Of a stretch of DNA of 36,544 nt, positions 1 through 9,974 are shown one piece after another. The notes below the pieces were generated by a model. That model was given only the letters and a program-made list of their open reading frames with translations, had not been told where the DNA came from and made no database searches. Location of the stretch: contig JAUMWC010000017.1 in the NCBI GenBank assembly GCA_030529855.1, positions 1-36,544 of the forward strand, given 5' to 3'. Origin of the DNA: Gemella sp. (GTDB lineage: Bacteria > Bacillota > Bacilli > Staphylococcales > Gemellaceae). Within the stretch, counting starts at the first letter, position 1; the number at the start of each line of letters is the position of its first letter. Both the position numbers and the translations under genes were made by a program.

Positions 1-410
1 CCTATCTGTCCTTCTGGTTTTTCTATCGTCGGATAATCTTCTGGAATTTTTGTCTCTATCACTATTTCCGGTAAGTCATATGTTGGATAGTCTTTTGGCA
101 CTATCCCTATCTGTCCTTCTGGTTTTTCTACCGTTGGGTAGTCTTCTGGAATTTTTGTCTCTATCACTATTTCCGGTAAGTCATATGTCGGATAGTCTTT
201 TGGCACTATCCCTATCTGTCCTTCTGGTTTTTCTACCGTTGGGTAGTCTTCTGGAATTTTTGTTTCTATCACTATTTCCGGTAAGTCATATGTCGGATAG
301 TCTTCTGGAATCTTTGAATCAATTACTATCTCTGGCAAGTCGTATGTTGGATAATCTGCTGGAACTCTCGAATCAATTACTATTTCTGGTAAATCATATG
401 TTGGATAGTC
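1..410 (-). repeat. 105-bp / 35-aa tandem repeats in the adhesin stalk, continuing past the edge
   Basis: The unit is DYPTYDLPEIVIETKIPE followed by a 17-aa half that starts DYPTVEKPEGQIG. The same bases recur at 1, 106 and 211, so the period is exactly 105 bp. The two N-terminal-most units (about 300-410) are simple 18-aa versions ending in IDSRVPA or IDSKIPE. Both halves begin DYPT, so the 35-aa unit looks like a diverged duplication of an ancestral 18-aa unit. Pro and acidic residues suggest a stiff wall-spanning stalk. The copy number cannot be counted because the array leaves the window. Confidence 0.93.
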
Positions 411-3400
411 CTTAGGAACACTAGTCACGTGCGCTGTGTATAGTGAGTAGGCTTTCGTACCATTTTTATCAACTTTCACAATTTTTAGTGTACTTCCTGC
501 TCCAACAAAATCTTCTTCTGGAATAAATGTTATTGTTCCTTCTGGTGATACTGTATAAGTTCCTTGACCTTGTATTACTTTTTCAGTTGTTCCATCTTCA
601 AATGTTGCTGCTACTGTTTCATCAATTGGAACTAGTATATTTCCTGCTGTAAAGCTTGGTGTTGCAACCTGTGTTTTCCCACGCGCTCCCCAAGTAATTA
701 TTTCTTCTCCTTGTGGATATACTGCTTCTACTCTTGGAGTATAAGTTGTTTCAACTGGAGTTCCATTTGTATCTTTAGCCTGTACACGTACTGGTTTTAC
801 TACTACATCTCCCGTGTAGTCTTTGTTTGGAGTAAATGTAACTGTTACATTTTCATCTACTGAATATATTCCAATTTCATTTCCGTTCTCATCTCTGGCT
901 GCTAATTCTTTAACTGAATTTCCATTTTCATCTAATAAAGTAATAGTTGTGTTATCTATTGGTGCTACTGAGTCACCTTCTTTGAACATTGTTCTTGCGT
1001 CAGTTGTTTGTGGTAATCCTTGTGGTCCTTCAGTTGTCCTTGGCTGGGCTGTTGGCGTTATTGGCGTAACTGTTGGCGTATAGTTTCCTGTCGCTTTCGT
1101 TCTATTCTTGTCTACACGTACTACGCTAACTCCCGTTCCTTTTCCAGTGAATGTTTTCTCTGGAACGAATGTTACTTTACCATCTGGTGATACTGTGTAT
1201 GTTCCTTCTCCTGGTACTACCTTAGTTGTTGATCCATCTTCGAATGTTGCTGGTACTGTTTCGTCGATTGGCACGTTAGGGTGTCCACCTTCAAACGTTG
1301 GTGTTCCTTCTTGAGTTACACCTTGTCCATCGATTGAAGTTACGTCAGTTGCTGTTGGCGTTACTGGTGTTACTTCTGGTGTGTACTTAGCTGTAGTTTC
1401 GATTGTAGCTTCTTTACCGTCGTCTCCAACTAATGTTAATTTTTCTTTAACTGTTACACCTTGAGTTTTTCCTGTGAATTGTGGTTCTGGTTTGAATGTT
1501 ACTACTCCAGTTGCTGGATCGATTGTGTACGTTCCTTCTCCTGGTACTACTTTTTCAGTTGAATCATCTTCAAATGAGTAAGTTTTTCCTTTAACGTCTG
1601 TTGGATCGTATCCTTCAGCTCCTTTAGAGTCGAATGTTGGTTGTCCAGTTTGAGTTGCTCCTTGGATATCGATTGATTCTTTATCTTCTGAAGTTGTTTC
1701 TACTGGAGTTACAGTTGGCGTGTAAGTTGTTTCTACACGGTCTCCTGATAAGTCTTTCGCTTCTATCGTTACTGGGTCTGGAGTTCCTACGAAGTCTGGG
1801 TTCGGTTGGAATGTAATCACTCCATTTTCGTCCATTGTGTAAGTTCCAATTTCTTTACCATCTTTAGTTGCTGGTACTGGAGTTCCTGCTTCTACTGGTC
1901 CGTTTGGTCCTACTAACTTGATTGTAGCTGGATCAATTGCTTCAGTTTCGTCTGGAGTTCCATCTTCATCAGTCTTACTTGGATCGTTAGCGTCCTCTTT
2001 TCCTGGTGTGAATAGAGATTTAGCATCTTGAGTTTGTTTATCCCCTTGTGATCCTGATGTAGTTGCTGGTTCTGCAGTTGGTGTTAAGTTTACTACTTCT
2101 GGAGTGTATTTAGCTGTAGTTTCGATTGGAGTTGTTTCTCCGTTGTCTCCTACTACTGTTAATGTTTCTTTAACTGTCACTCCTGTTGCTACACCTGTAA
2201 ATCCTTTTTCTGGTACGAATGTTACTGTTCCAGTTGCTGGATCGATTGTGTATGTTCCTTCTCCTGGTACTACTCTTTCTGTTGAGTTGTCATCAAATGC
2301 ATAAGTTTTTTCTTTGATGTCTTCTGGATCGAATCCTTCTGCACCTGAGTTAGTGAACGTTGGAGTTCCTGTTTGAGTTTCTCCTGCGAATCCTTTAGAA
2401 GTTTTGTCTTCTCCTTTAGTTTCGATTGGAGTTACTGTTGGTGTGTAGTTAGCTACTACTTTATCTCCTGAAACGTCTTTTGCTTCAATCTTAGCTGGTA
2501 CTGGTGTTCCTACGAAGTCTGGTTTTGGTTGGAATGTAATTGAACCGTCTGGGTTTTGTACATATGTTCCAACTTCTTTTCCAGTTGCGTCTTTAGCTGG
2601 TACTGGTGTTCCAGGTTCTACTGGATTTCCTGCTTCATCTTGTAGACGGATTGTGTCTGGGTTGATAGCTTCTACTTCATCTGGAGTTCCATCTTCGTCA
2701 GTCTTAGTAGCATCTTCTTTTCCTGGTGTGAATAGAGCTGCTACTTCATCTTTAGTCTTAACTTGAGCATCACCTTGTGATCCTGTTGATGTTGTATCTT
2801 CAGCAGTTGGTTCTAAGTTAACAACTTCTGGAGTGTATTTAGCTGTAGTTTCGATTGGAGCAGTTTCTCCGTTGTCTCCTACTAGAGTTAATGTTTCTTT
2901 AACAGTGATTCCTTTTGTTACACCTGTGAAGTTTGGCTCAGGTTTGAATGTTACTGTTCCAGTTGCTGGGTCGATTGTGTACGTTCCTTCTCCATCAACT
3001 TTCTTAGTAGTTTCTCCACCTTCGAATGCATATGTCTTAGACTTAATGTCTTCTTCGTCATATGTAGATCCATCTTCACCTTTGATTTCGAATGTTGGAG
3101 TTCCTTTTTGAGTTTCCCCTACCATTCCTTTAGTTTCTTTTGGTGTTGATGATGTTGTAATTGGAGTTACTGTTGGAGTGTAGTTAGCTACTACTTTATC
3201 TCCTGAAACGTCTTTAGCTTCAATCTTAGCTGGTTCTGGCGTTCCTATAAAGTCTGGTTTTGGTTGGAATGTGATAGATCCGTCTTCGTTTTGTACGTAT
3301 GTACCTACTTCTACTCCATCTTTCATTGCTGGTACTTTTGTTCCAGGTTCTACTGGGTTTCCAGATGCATCTTGCAGACGGATTGTGTCTGGGTTGATTG

Positions 3401-6400
3401 CTTCTACTTCATCTGGAGTTCCATCTTCGTCAGTCTTAGTAGCATCTTCTTTTCCTGGTGTAAATAGAACTGCAATTTCATCTTTAGTCTTAACTTGAGC
3501 ATCACCTTGTGAAGCTTTAGAGTCAGTAGCTCCAGCTTTGGGTTTTAAGTTAATTACTTCAGGTGTATATGAAGATTCTGTTAGAATTGGAGCTGCTTTT
3601 CCATCATCTCCTACTACAGTTGCTATTTGGAATACTGGTAAAGGCGCTGCTTTTCCAATGAATGTTGGTACTGGTACGAATGTTACTTGACCAGTTGTCG
3701 TATCAATCATGTATGTTCCTACTCCATCAACTGTCATAGTTGTTTGTCCACCTTCGAATGCATATGTCTTAGACTTAATGTCTTCTTCGTCATATGTAGA
3801 TCCATCTTCACCTTTGATTTCGAATGTTGGAGTTCCTTTTTGAGTTTCTCCTACCATTCCTTTTGTTTCAACGGTTGTTGAAGAAATTATGATTGGCGTT
3901 ATTGTTGGAGTATAAGTAGTTGTTACCTCATCTCCTGAAATATCGTTAGCACGAACTGTTACTGCTGGTGCTTCTCCTACGAAGTCAGGTTTGGGTTGGA
4001 ATGTAATCTCTCCGTTTTCGTCCATTGTGTAAGTTCCTACAACTTTTCCGTCTTTAGTTACTTCTACTGGTGTTCCTGCTTCTACTGGTCCGTTTGGTCC
4101 TACTAATTTGATTGATTTTAGATCAATTGCTTCAGTTTCTTCTGGTGTTGTATCTCCATCATTAAGAACATCAGTCTCTTTCCCAGGTTTGAATAGAACT
4201 TTAGCGTCAGTTGCTTGTGCATCACCTTGCGATGCTTTAGATGTTGCTGTCTCTACAGTTGGTACTAAGTTTACTACTTCTGGTGTGTAAATTGCTGGTG
4301 TTTTAATCTCAGATGTTTTGTTATCATCGGCTACTACTGTTAGTGTTTCTACCACTGTTACTGGATTTGCTACTCCTGTGAATTGTGGTTCAGGTTTGAA
4401 CGTTACTGTTCCAGTCGCTAGGTCGATTGTGTACGTTCCTTGTCCATCTACTGTCTTAGTAGTTTGTCCATCTTCAAACGCATAAGTATTACCTTGGATA
4501 TCTTTTTCATCGAATCCAGTTTGTCCTGAATTAGTGAATGTTGGTCTTCCAGTTTGAGTTTCTCCTACCATCCCTTTTGTTTCAACATTCATTGAAGTAG
4601 TTGTGATTGGAGTTACTGTTGGTGTGTAGTTAGCTACTACTTTGTCTTCTGATACGTCTTTCGCTTCAATCTTAGCTGGTTCTGGTGTTCCAATGAAGTC
4701 TGGTTTTGGTTGGAATGTAATAGATCCATCTTCGTTTTGTACGTATGTTCCTACTTCTACTCCATCTTTCATTGCTAGTACTTTTGTTCCAGGCTCTACT
4801 GGTTTTCCAGATAGATCTTGTAATCTGATTGTATCAGCTTCGATTGGCTCTACTTCGTCTGGAGTTCCATCTTCATCAGTCTTAGTTGGATCATTAGTGT
4901 CTTCTTTTCCTGGTGTGAATAGAGCTGCAATTTCATCCTTAGTCTTAACTTGTGCATCACCTTGTGATCCTGTTGATGTTGTATTATCTACAGTTGGAAC
5001 TAAGTTAATTACTTCTGGGGTGTAGGTTGCGGTGTCTTCTCTTCTGTACTCTTTTACAGTAAGTTCTGTGTGTTCAGAAGATATTACCAACGTTTGCTTA
5101 ATAACAATTGGTGTCGCTTGTCCTGTAAATGTTTTTTCCGGAATAAATCTTACTTGGCCAGTTGTTGAATCTATTATATATAGCCCTTGACCTATCACTT
5201 CTTTTCTTACACTTCCATCTTCAAATGAGTAAGATTTACTTAATATATTAGGATTTCCTGTTGTTTCTTCAAATTCAGGTTTTCCAGTTTGTTCTTCCCC
5301 TACAAAACCTTTTGATTTTATATCAATTGTGTTTACTTCTAGTGGTTTTGTAGTTGGTATATATTTAGCTTTATCACTTACTCTTAATATTTGTCCTTCT
5401 GAATCTGTAACATTAACACTAGCTATTACATCTACTCCTTGCCCTTTACCTACAAATGATGCTTCTGGTGTAAAAGTTACTTGTCCCGTTGATGAATCAA
5501 GTGTATATTTCCCTTCTCCTGCTATAATAGTTTCCGTTTGACCATTTTCAAAACTATAACTAGCCTTACTTATATCTACTATTTTATCTCCTAAACTAGT
5601 ATTTTCTTCTGTATTTAAGGATGTAAAAGTTGGTTGCCCTACCTGTGTAGTCCCCTGAAAATCACTTGTTTCTACATCAAGGCCTTCTATTTTGTAAACA
5701 GTTGGGGTATAGTTAGCAACATTAGATTTTATTGATAAATTTGAACCATCTTCAGATTCAATATTTGCAGCAACCACAAATTTAACTGGAGTGGCTGTCC
5801 CTACAAATGTTTCTTGTGGAGTAAATGTTATAATACCTGTCTTAGTATCTATTATATAAGTTCCTTGATTAGCAACTGTTAGACTTGTTGTTCCATCTTC
5901 AAAGCTATAGTTAGTTTTTACATTTTCTGCTACATTTTCTAAAGGAATCTGCTCATTTTGACTAACATTACTTACACCTGCTGAAACAATATCCGATGTC
6001 CTTATTATAACTTCTTCAACAATAGGTACATATACCGCATCCATTGTTTTCTTACTTATTGTATGACTTCCATCATTAATATTTTCTAAATTATTTGTAG
6101 ATATTGTTCCGTCATTGTTAGTTCTAGAACTTCCTGTTTGTGATGTCCAGCCTGTTGATACTCCATTTTTATCAGTAGCTCTCAGAACAATACCTTTAGC
6201 TTGACCTGTAAAGTTAGCTTCTGGTATAAATTTAACATTCCCTAATTCATCTACACTGTATCTCCCTTGACCTATCTCTGTCCACTCACTAACTAAACTC
6301 CCATCAGGTGCTACAATTTTAACAGCAATATTTTCATCAATACTATTACGTTCATCTGAATCTACTATTTCTCCATAAGCTGTAAAATTAATTTTTGCTG

Positions 6401-8606
6401 TCTGTGTTTGACCCTGTCCACCATTAGTTACCTTCTTTTCACCTCTTGGTGGATGCACTAATTGAGTTTCAAAGTCTTCCACTTCTCCAGATGACGCTAC
6501 TCCATCAGCTCCCTGAATCTCAATAGCATTCCTAGCTATACGAACACGAACCCCTAATTTTTCTAAAGCAGCGTCCGTTACCTGTGGTCTACTTGAGAAT
6601 GTTAATGTATGTTTTCCTGCATTTGTTACTCTTAGCGTATCTGATCCTTCTGTATCATCGAACACTCCATTATTATTAAAATCAACAAATCCCTTAACAT
6701 AAGCAGCTGTACTTCCATTAGGATTGGCTATTATTTCCATAGAATAGTCTGGTCCTTCTGCTTTAATAACTGGTATTATTTCCGCATCAGTTAATTGAAC
6801 ATTCCCTTCATCACCTTTGATATCATCCGATTTCCAAGGATTATCTCCTGGGGCTATATCAATAACTGCTGGTACCTTTCCTAAATAAGGAGGTGTTGGG
6901 TCTAACTCATAGTTTAATAAATGCATCCCTGTTCCGTATGTTAAGGGTGCATCTCCTTTGTCTCCTACTATAAAACCTACAACAGCTGCTTGATTTCCTG
7001 GTGAATTAATATAAACTCCTATATCTACACCTCTTTCAGCATCTTTTGAAGTTGTCATTACTATAGGAACTGAATTATTTAAAGATGTATTTACTGGTCC
7101 AAAAATCTGACTTCCTAACCCTCCATCTGCTTGATTAGGGTTTTGCCATATTGTATTAGCAGCCTCTAATGAATAATCTTTTTTATAAGGTGAACTATCT
7201 GGTAGTGCATTATAAGAACCTCTTAAATTATTATTATATATATCCTGACCTGGTACTGGTCTATAGTTACCTCTTTTATAGTTGGCGGGTTCATTTAGCA
7301 TGTGTTCCGGTGTTGGGTCCCCTGCTCTTGTATCTCTTTTAGAATTAGCGTATATTTCCCAAGGCGTTCCAGATGTCTGTAAAATAATTAACTCTGTGTT
7401 ACTTGCAGCTTCTTCTCCATCCGCCGCTATTACTGTAGCAACTACTGGCTCTCCTTTATATGTAGCCTTTATATTCATAGCGAAACCAACATTAGAATTG
7501 TTGTATTCTGCAGTAAAGAAGGCTTCTATATTTTGAATCATACCTGCTCTATATATATGTGACCATCTAGTATCTGGTCCTTTTACAGCTATATTAGTAG
7601 GTCTATTAGATCTATTTCCACCTGGTCTACCAATATTTGTATCAGATCCTGCCCAGGGTCTTAATTCCGTTATTTCTGCAGTAATATAATAATCAGGTAT
7701 TAATTCTTTCTCGTATTTAGTTCCTACTTGTAAAACTTTAGCTCCTGTTGGACCTGTTCCTAAATTTGTTATTTTAGCGTTTGGATCCCCAAAATTTATC
7801 CAATATGTTTTACTTGCTAATTGCTGTATTGGTAATACCATTCCCGAAGCATTCAGTATCGCTGCACCTCTCGGTAATGTTGAATTGTCAACTGATCTAA
7901 ATCCAGTTCCTTGGGGTTCTATTTTTTCTTCTCTTCTTGGTCTAACAGCAGCACTTGACATTGACTCTACACTGTATTCAATAAAACCTACTTCATTTTT
8001 GTTTAAAAGTATATTTTTAATTGGATTTTCAGTTTTAGTCAGTATATATGGTTTATTCTCTTTACTTGTTATTACAGGTTTGGCTGTATAACTTACATTA
8101 GCTTCCTTTGATGTAAAATTTTCTTCTTTTACTATATTGGTTGTCTTTATATCTCTATATACTACATTGTATCTAAAATCTTCTGCTTCTTTATTAATAT
8201 TCTGGTTTTGTAGAGTATCTTTTATTTCTTTTTCCTTTTGTGATGCTGTTTCTATTCTGTTAACTGGCGAAACAGAATTACTCTCTGATATATTTAATTT
8301 GGAATTTTCATTATTTTTAATTTCTTCTACAGCTATCTCTCTAGTTGTTATTGTTGATTGATTTGTGTTGTCTATAGTAGTATTTTTTCTAACAATTTCT
8401 TCTTTTTGATTATTTATAATTGGTTCTACTATAGTTTTATCATTGTTATTATTGTCTACTAATATACTTTCATTATTTTCTAAATTTCCAGCTTTTACTT
8501 CAGATGAATTTACTAAACTGAAAATTGTAATTCCTAGTAAGACAGAGCAAGTTCCATAAACTTTATTCTTCCTTAAAGAAAACCGTGACTTTTCTTTATT
8601 ATACAT
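1..8606 (-). CDS. giant CshA-type fibrillar surface adhesin, 3' end outside window
   Basis: A single frame is open from ATG at 8606 to the left edge, at least 2868 codons with no stop. AGGAG sits 7 nt before the ATG. Residues 1-39 form a YSIRK-type signal peptide (FSLRKNKVYGTCSVLLG, likely cleavage after KA). Residues 40 to about 235 are Asn/Ser/Glu-rich and low in complexity. Residues from about 235 to 560 resemble the CshA non-repetitive lectin-like domain, with a conserved LPRGAAILNASG start. Next comes a module with DFNNNGVFDD, ending in GEVEDF (707-712). Residues ~723-2730 hold about 17 CshA-type fibril modules, most ending YTPTV or YTPEV. From 2733 on there are Pro-rich tandem repeats. 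By family knowledge such proteins are exported by Sec, anchored by sortase and extend as fibrils that bind host matrix or other bacteria. The anchor is not visible. The ligand is unknown. Plus-strand ORFs here are shadows. Confidence 0.9.
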   Translation of the reverse strand, partial: MYNKEKSRFSLRKNKVYGTCSVLLGITIFSLVNSSEVKAGNLENNESILVDNNNNDKTIVEPIINNQKEEIVRKNTTIDNTNQSTITTREIAVEEIKNNENSKLNISESNSVSPVNRIETASQKEKEIKDTLQNQNINKEAEDFRYNVVYRDIKTTNIVKEENFTSKEANVSYTAKPVITSKENKPYILTKTENPIKNILLNKNEVGFIEYSVESMSSAAVRPRREEKIEPQGTGFRSVDNSTLPRGAAILNASGMVLPIQQLASKTYWINFGDPNAKITNLGTGPTGAKVLQVGTKYEKELIPDYYITAEITELRPWAGSDTNIGRPGGNRSNRPTNIAVKGPDTRWSHIYRAGMIQNIEAFFTAEYNNSNVGFAMNIKATYKGEPVVATVIAADGEEAASNTELIILQTSGTPWEIYANSKRDTRAGDPTPEHMLNEPANYKRGNYRPVPGQDIYNNNLRGSYNALPDSSPYKKDYSLEAANTIWQNPNQADGGLGSQIFGPVNTSLNNSVPIVMTTSKDAERGVDIGVYINSPGNQAAVVGFIVGDKGDAPLTYGTGMHLLNYELDPTPPYLGKVPAVIDIAPGDNPWKSDDIKGDEGNVQLTDAEIIPVIKAEGPDYSMEIIANPNGSTAAYVKGFVDFNNNGVFDDTEGSDTLRVTNAGKHTLTFSSRPQVTDAALEKLGVRVRIARNAIEIQGADGVASSGEVEDFETQLVHPPRGEKKVTNGGQGQTQTAKINFTAYGEIVDSDERNSIDENIAVKIVAPDGSLVSEWTEIGQGRYSVDELGNVKFIPEANFTGQAKGIVLRATDKNGVSTGWTSQTGSSRTNNDGTISTNNLENINDGSHTISKKTMDAVYVPIVEEVIIRTSDIVSAGVSNVSQNEQIPLENVAENVKTNYSFEDGTTSLTVANQGTYIIDTKTGIITFTPQETFVGTATPVKFVVAANIESEDGSNLSIKSNVANYTPTVYKIEGLDVETSDFQGTTQVGQPTFTSLNTEENTSLGDKIVDISKASYSFENGQTETIIAGEGKYTLDSSTGQVTFTPEASFVGKGQGVDVIASVNVTDSEGQILRVSDKAKYIPTTKPLEVNTIDIKSKGFVGEEQTGKPEFEETTGNPNILSKSYSFEDGSVRKEVIGQGLYIIDSTTGQVRFIPEKTFTGQATPIVIKQTLVISSEHTELTVKEYRREDTATYTPEVINLVPTVDNTTSTGSQGDAQVKTKDEIAALFTPGKEDTNDPTKTDEDGTPDEVEPIEADTIRLQDLSGKPVEPGTKVLAMKDGVEVGTYVQNEDGSITFQPKPDFIGTPEPAKIEAKDVSEDKVVANYTPTVTPITTTSMNVETKGMVGETQTGRPTFTNSGQTGFDEKDIQGNTYAFEDGQTTKTVDGQGTYTIDLATGTVTFKPEPQFTGVANPVTVVETLTVVADDNKTSEIKTPAIYTPEVVNLVPTVETATSKASQGDAQATDAKVLFKPGKETDVLNDGDTTPEETEAIDLKSIKLVGPNGPVEAGTPVEVTKDGKVVGTYTMDENGEITFQPKPDFVGEAPAVTVRANDISGDEVTTTYTPTITPIIISSTTVETKGMVGETQKGTPTFEIKGEDGSTYDEEDIKSKTYAFEGGQTTMTVDGVGTYMIDTTTGQVTFVPVPTFIGKAAPLPVFQIATVVGDDGKAAPILTESSYTPEVINLKPKAGATDSKASQGDAQVKTKDEIAVLFTPGKEDATKTDEDGTPDEVEAINPDTIRLQDASGNPVEPGTKVPAMKDGVEVGTYVQNEDGSITFQPKPDFIGTPEPAKIEAKDVSGDKVVANYTPTVTPITTSSTPKETKGMVGETQKGTPTFEIKGEDGSTYDEEDIKSKTYAFEGGETTKKVDGEGTYTIDPATGTVTFKPEPNFTGVTKGITVKETLTLVGDNGETAPIETTAKYTPEVVNLEPTAEDTTSTGSQGDAQVKTKDEVAALFTPGKEDATKTDEDGTPDEVEAINPDTIRLQDEAGNPVEPGTPVPAKDATGKEVGTYVQNPDGSITFQPKPDFVGTPVPAKIEAKDVSGDKVVANYTPTVTPIETKGEDKTSKGFAGETQTGTPTFTNSGAEGFDPEDIKEKTYAFDDNSTERVVPGEGTYTIDPATGTVTFVPEKGFTGVATGVTVKETLTVVGDNGETTPIETTAKYTPEVVNLTPTAEPATTSGSQGDKQTQDAKSLFTPGKEDANDPSKTDEDGTPDETEAIDPATIKLVGPNGPVEAGTPVPATKDGKEIGTYTMDENGVITFQPNPDFVGTPDPVTIEAKDLSGDRVETTYTPTVTPVETTSEDKESIDIQGATQTGQPTFDSKGAEGYDPTDVKGKTYSFEDDSTEKVVPGEGTYTIDPATGVVTFKPEPQFTGKTQGVTVKEKLTLVGDDGKEATIETTAKYTPEVTPVTPTATDVTSIDGQGVTQEGTPTFEGGHPNVPIDETVPATFEDGSTTKVVPGEGTYTVSPDGKVTFVPEKTFTGKGTGVSVVRVDKNRTKATGNYTPTVTPITPTAQPRTTEGPQGLPQTTDARTMFKEGDSVAPIDNTTITLLDENGNSVKELAARDENGNEIGIYSVDENVTVTFTPNKDYTGDVVVKPVRVQAKDTNGTPVETTYTPRVEAVYPQGEEIITWGARGKTQVATPSFTAGNILVPIDETVAATFEDGTTEKVIQGQGTYTVSPEGTITFIPEEDFVGAGSTLKIVKVDKNGTKAYSLYTAHVTSVPKDYPTYDLPEIVIDSRVPADYPTYDLPEIVIDSKIPEDYPTYDLPEIVIETKIPEDYPTVEKPEGQIGIVPKDYPTYDLPEIVIETKIPEDYPTVEKPEGQIGIVPKDYPTYDLPEIVIETKIPEDYPTIEKPEGQI
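426..6440 (-). repeat. about 17 CshA-type fibril modules, alternating A and B types
   Basis: Type A modules (about 111-117 aa) carry YAFEDG, GEGTYTIDPATG, VTFKPE and FTG and end YTPEV. Type B modules (about 125-131 aa) carry [29 protein letters not shown] and AKDVSGDKVVANYTPTV. Approximate module ends, in N-to-C order, are 6020, 5700, 5350, 5012, 4616, 4275, 3900, 3558, 3170, 2825, 2433, 2098, 1706, 1373, 1068, 737 and 427. Between about 5012 and 1373, B and A alternate strictly, giving a super-repeat of about 720-735 bp. The N-terminal modules are most diverged. The three nearest the stalk are shorter variants. The count rests on eye alignment. Confidence 0.85.
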
Positions 8607-8664
8607 TACTCATCTCCTTAAATTGCTATAAATATATACTTTTTCATTTAAATATTATAGTACA

Positions 8665-8693
8665 ATTATACAATTTTAATGCGGTGTTTTCAA
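8665..8693 (-). promoter_or_regulatory. sigma-A promoter of the adhesin gene
   Basis: TTGAAA (8693-8688), a 17-bp spacer and TATAAT (8670-8665) on the minus strand give a leader of about 50 nt. It lies between the rplT terminator and the adhesin start, so the adhesin is its own transcription unit. Confidence 0.75.
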
Positions 8694-8740
8694 ACGTTAC
8701 ATAAAATTTACATAAAAAATTACGAAATAAGATAAAATAA

Positions 8741-8770
8741 AAAACTGATATACATAAGTATATCAGTTTT
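8741..8770 (-). terminator. terminator of infC-rpmI-rplT
   Basis: Arms AAAACTGATATAC and GTATATCAGTTTT form a perfect 13-bp stem with a 4-nt loop. It starts 8 nt after the rplT stop and is followed by T-rich sequence on the minus strand. Confidence 0.85.
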
Positions 8771-8777
8771 TAAATAA

Positions 8778-9137
8778 TTATTTGTTTAAAGCTGTTTTAG
8801 CTTGTTCACAAAGGTTAGTAAATGCAGCTGAATCGTGGATTGCTAATTCAGATAACATTTTACGGTTGATTTCGATTCCCGCAACTTTTAATCCGTTCAT
8901 TAGACGGCTGTAAGATAATCCGTTTAATCTCGCAGCAGCGTTGATACGAACGATCCATAATCTTCTGAAGTTACGTTTTGTTTGACGACGGTCACGGAAT
9001 GCGTATAATCCTGACTTCATTACTTGTTGCTTAGCAACTTTGAATAGAGTAGATTTCGATCCGAAATATCCTTTAGCTAATTTTAAAACCTTTTTACGGC
9101 GACGACGAGTCACTGTTCCACCTTTAACACGTGGCAT
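8778..9137 (-). CDS. rplT: 50S ribosomal protein L20
   Basis: This 119-aa protein has the full usual length and the strongly basic N terminus typical of L20 ([16 protein letters not shown]). L20 binds 23S rRNA early in large-subunit assembly and, in Bacillus, represses its own operon by binding the mRNA leader. AAGGAGG precedes the ATG. It is the last gene of infC-rpmI-rplT and ends just before a strong terminator. A matching L20-type leader lies upstream of infC at about 9975-10094, so autoregulation is the natural reading. Confidence 0.98.
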   Translation of the reverse strand: MPRVKGGTVTRRRRKKVLKLAKGYFGSKSTLFKVAKQQVMKSGLYAFRDRRQTKRNFRRLWIVRINAAARLNGLSYSRLMNGLKVAGIEINRKMLSELAIHDSAAFTNLCEQAKTALNK

Positions 9138-9193
9138 ATCAAATTCCTCCTTACGAATACATAAAATAAATTAAATTATTTTATACCTAAATA

Positions 9194-9388
9194 TTATTTT
9201 ACTAATAAAGTTCTAATACGTTTGTAGTCCCCACGTGATACTAATGCAGCTTTACGTAAGTGACGTTTTTGTTTAGTAGTTTTTCTAGAAAACCAGTGAG
9301 ATGTATAAGCACGGCTTCTTTTTAGTTTTCCGCTTGCTGTTTTCTTCACACGTTTTGCTAAACCACGGTGCGATTTCATTTTTGGCAT
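9194..9388 (-). CDS. rpmI: 50S ribosomal protein L35
   Basis: A 64-aa, Lys/Arg-rich protein of normal L35 length beginning [13 protein letters not shown], the family signature. It is a structural component of the large ribosomal subunit. AGGAGG lies upstream of the ATG. It sits between infC (29-nt gap) and rplT (56-nt gap), the standard bacterial order, and is presumably made from the same transcript. Confidence 0.98.
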   Translation of the reverse strand: MPKMKSHRGLAKRVKKTASGKLKRSRAYTSHWFSRKTTKQKRHLRKAALVSRGDYKRIRTLLVK

Positions 9389-9417
9389 TGTAGATTCCTC
9401 CTATATTAAACCTTTAT

Positions 9418-9933
9418 TTATTTCTTTTTGGGTGCTAGGACTAAAAACATACTGCGTCCATCCATTTTAGGTGCTTGTTCGACAGTAGCTACATCACTAG
9501 CTTCATTAGAAAATTGTTCTAAAACTTTCTGTCCAATCTCTTTGTGGGTAATTGCTCTACCCTTAAAGCGAATAGTTACTTTAACTTTGTCTTCTTTTGA
9601 TAAGAATTTTTTAGCATTCTTTAATTTTGTTTCAAAGTCATGCTTGTCTATCGTTGGAGATAGTCTAATTTCCTTAACAGTAACAACTTTTTGTTTTTTC
9701 TTAGCTTCTTTCTCTTTCTTTTGTTGTTCAAATTTGAATTTACCATAATCCATAATTTTTGCAACAGGAGTTTTAGCGTTTGGAGCAACCATTACTACAT
9801 CAAGATTTTGTCTTGAAGCAAGTTCGATAGCTTCCGTTCTTGTTTTAACACCAAGTTGTTCTCCAGTTTGACTAATTAAAAGGAATTCTCTCGCTTTTAT
9901 ACCTTCATTTATTTGTGCAGCATCTTTACTAAT
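9418..9933 (-). CDS. infC: translation initiation factor IF-3, AUU start
   Basis: IF-3 binds the 30S subunit, blocks 50S joining and checks start codons. The 171-aa product has the N domain ([13 protein letters not shown]), a Lys-rich linker at about 80-90 and the C domain with [13 protein letters not shown]. The in-frame GTG at 9942 overlaps the Shine-Dalgarno sequence AGGAGGTG and cannot be used. The ATT at 9933 lies 8 nt after AGGAGG and gives the usual ISKD N terminus, so ATT is chosen. An AUU start is conserved in infC and lets IF-3 limit its own synthesis by rejecting non-canonical starts. First gene of the infC-rpmI-rplT operon. Confidence 0.93.
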   Translation of the reverse strand: MSKDAAQINEGIKAREFLLISQTGEQLGVKTRTEAIELASRQNLDVVMVAPNAKTPVAKIMDYGKFKFEQQKKEKEAKKKQKVVTVKEIRLSPTIDKHDFETKLKNAKKFLSKEDKVKVTIRFKGRAITHKEIGQKVLEQFSNEASDVATVEQAPKMDGRSMFLVLAPKKK

Positions 9934-9974
9934 GACCAGCACCTCCTAGTTATAATTCATTAAATACTAAAAGT

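Noticed and set aside
1..420. Regular direct repeats that could be mistaken for a CRISPR array
   Set aside because: The repeats are contiguous 105-bp units in frame with the adhesin and have no unique spacers.
50..8361. Plus-strand ORFs opposite the adhesin (for example 50-415, 2833-3111, 4642-5025)
   Set aside because: They are antisense shadows of the repetitive adhesin gene, which is open throughout with a signal peptide and ribosome binding site; the shadows lack ribosome binding sites and family features.
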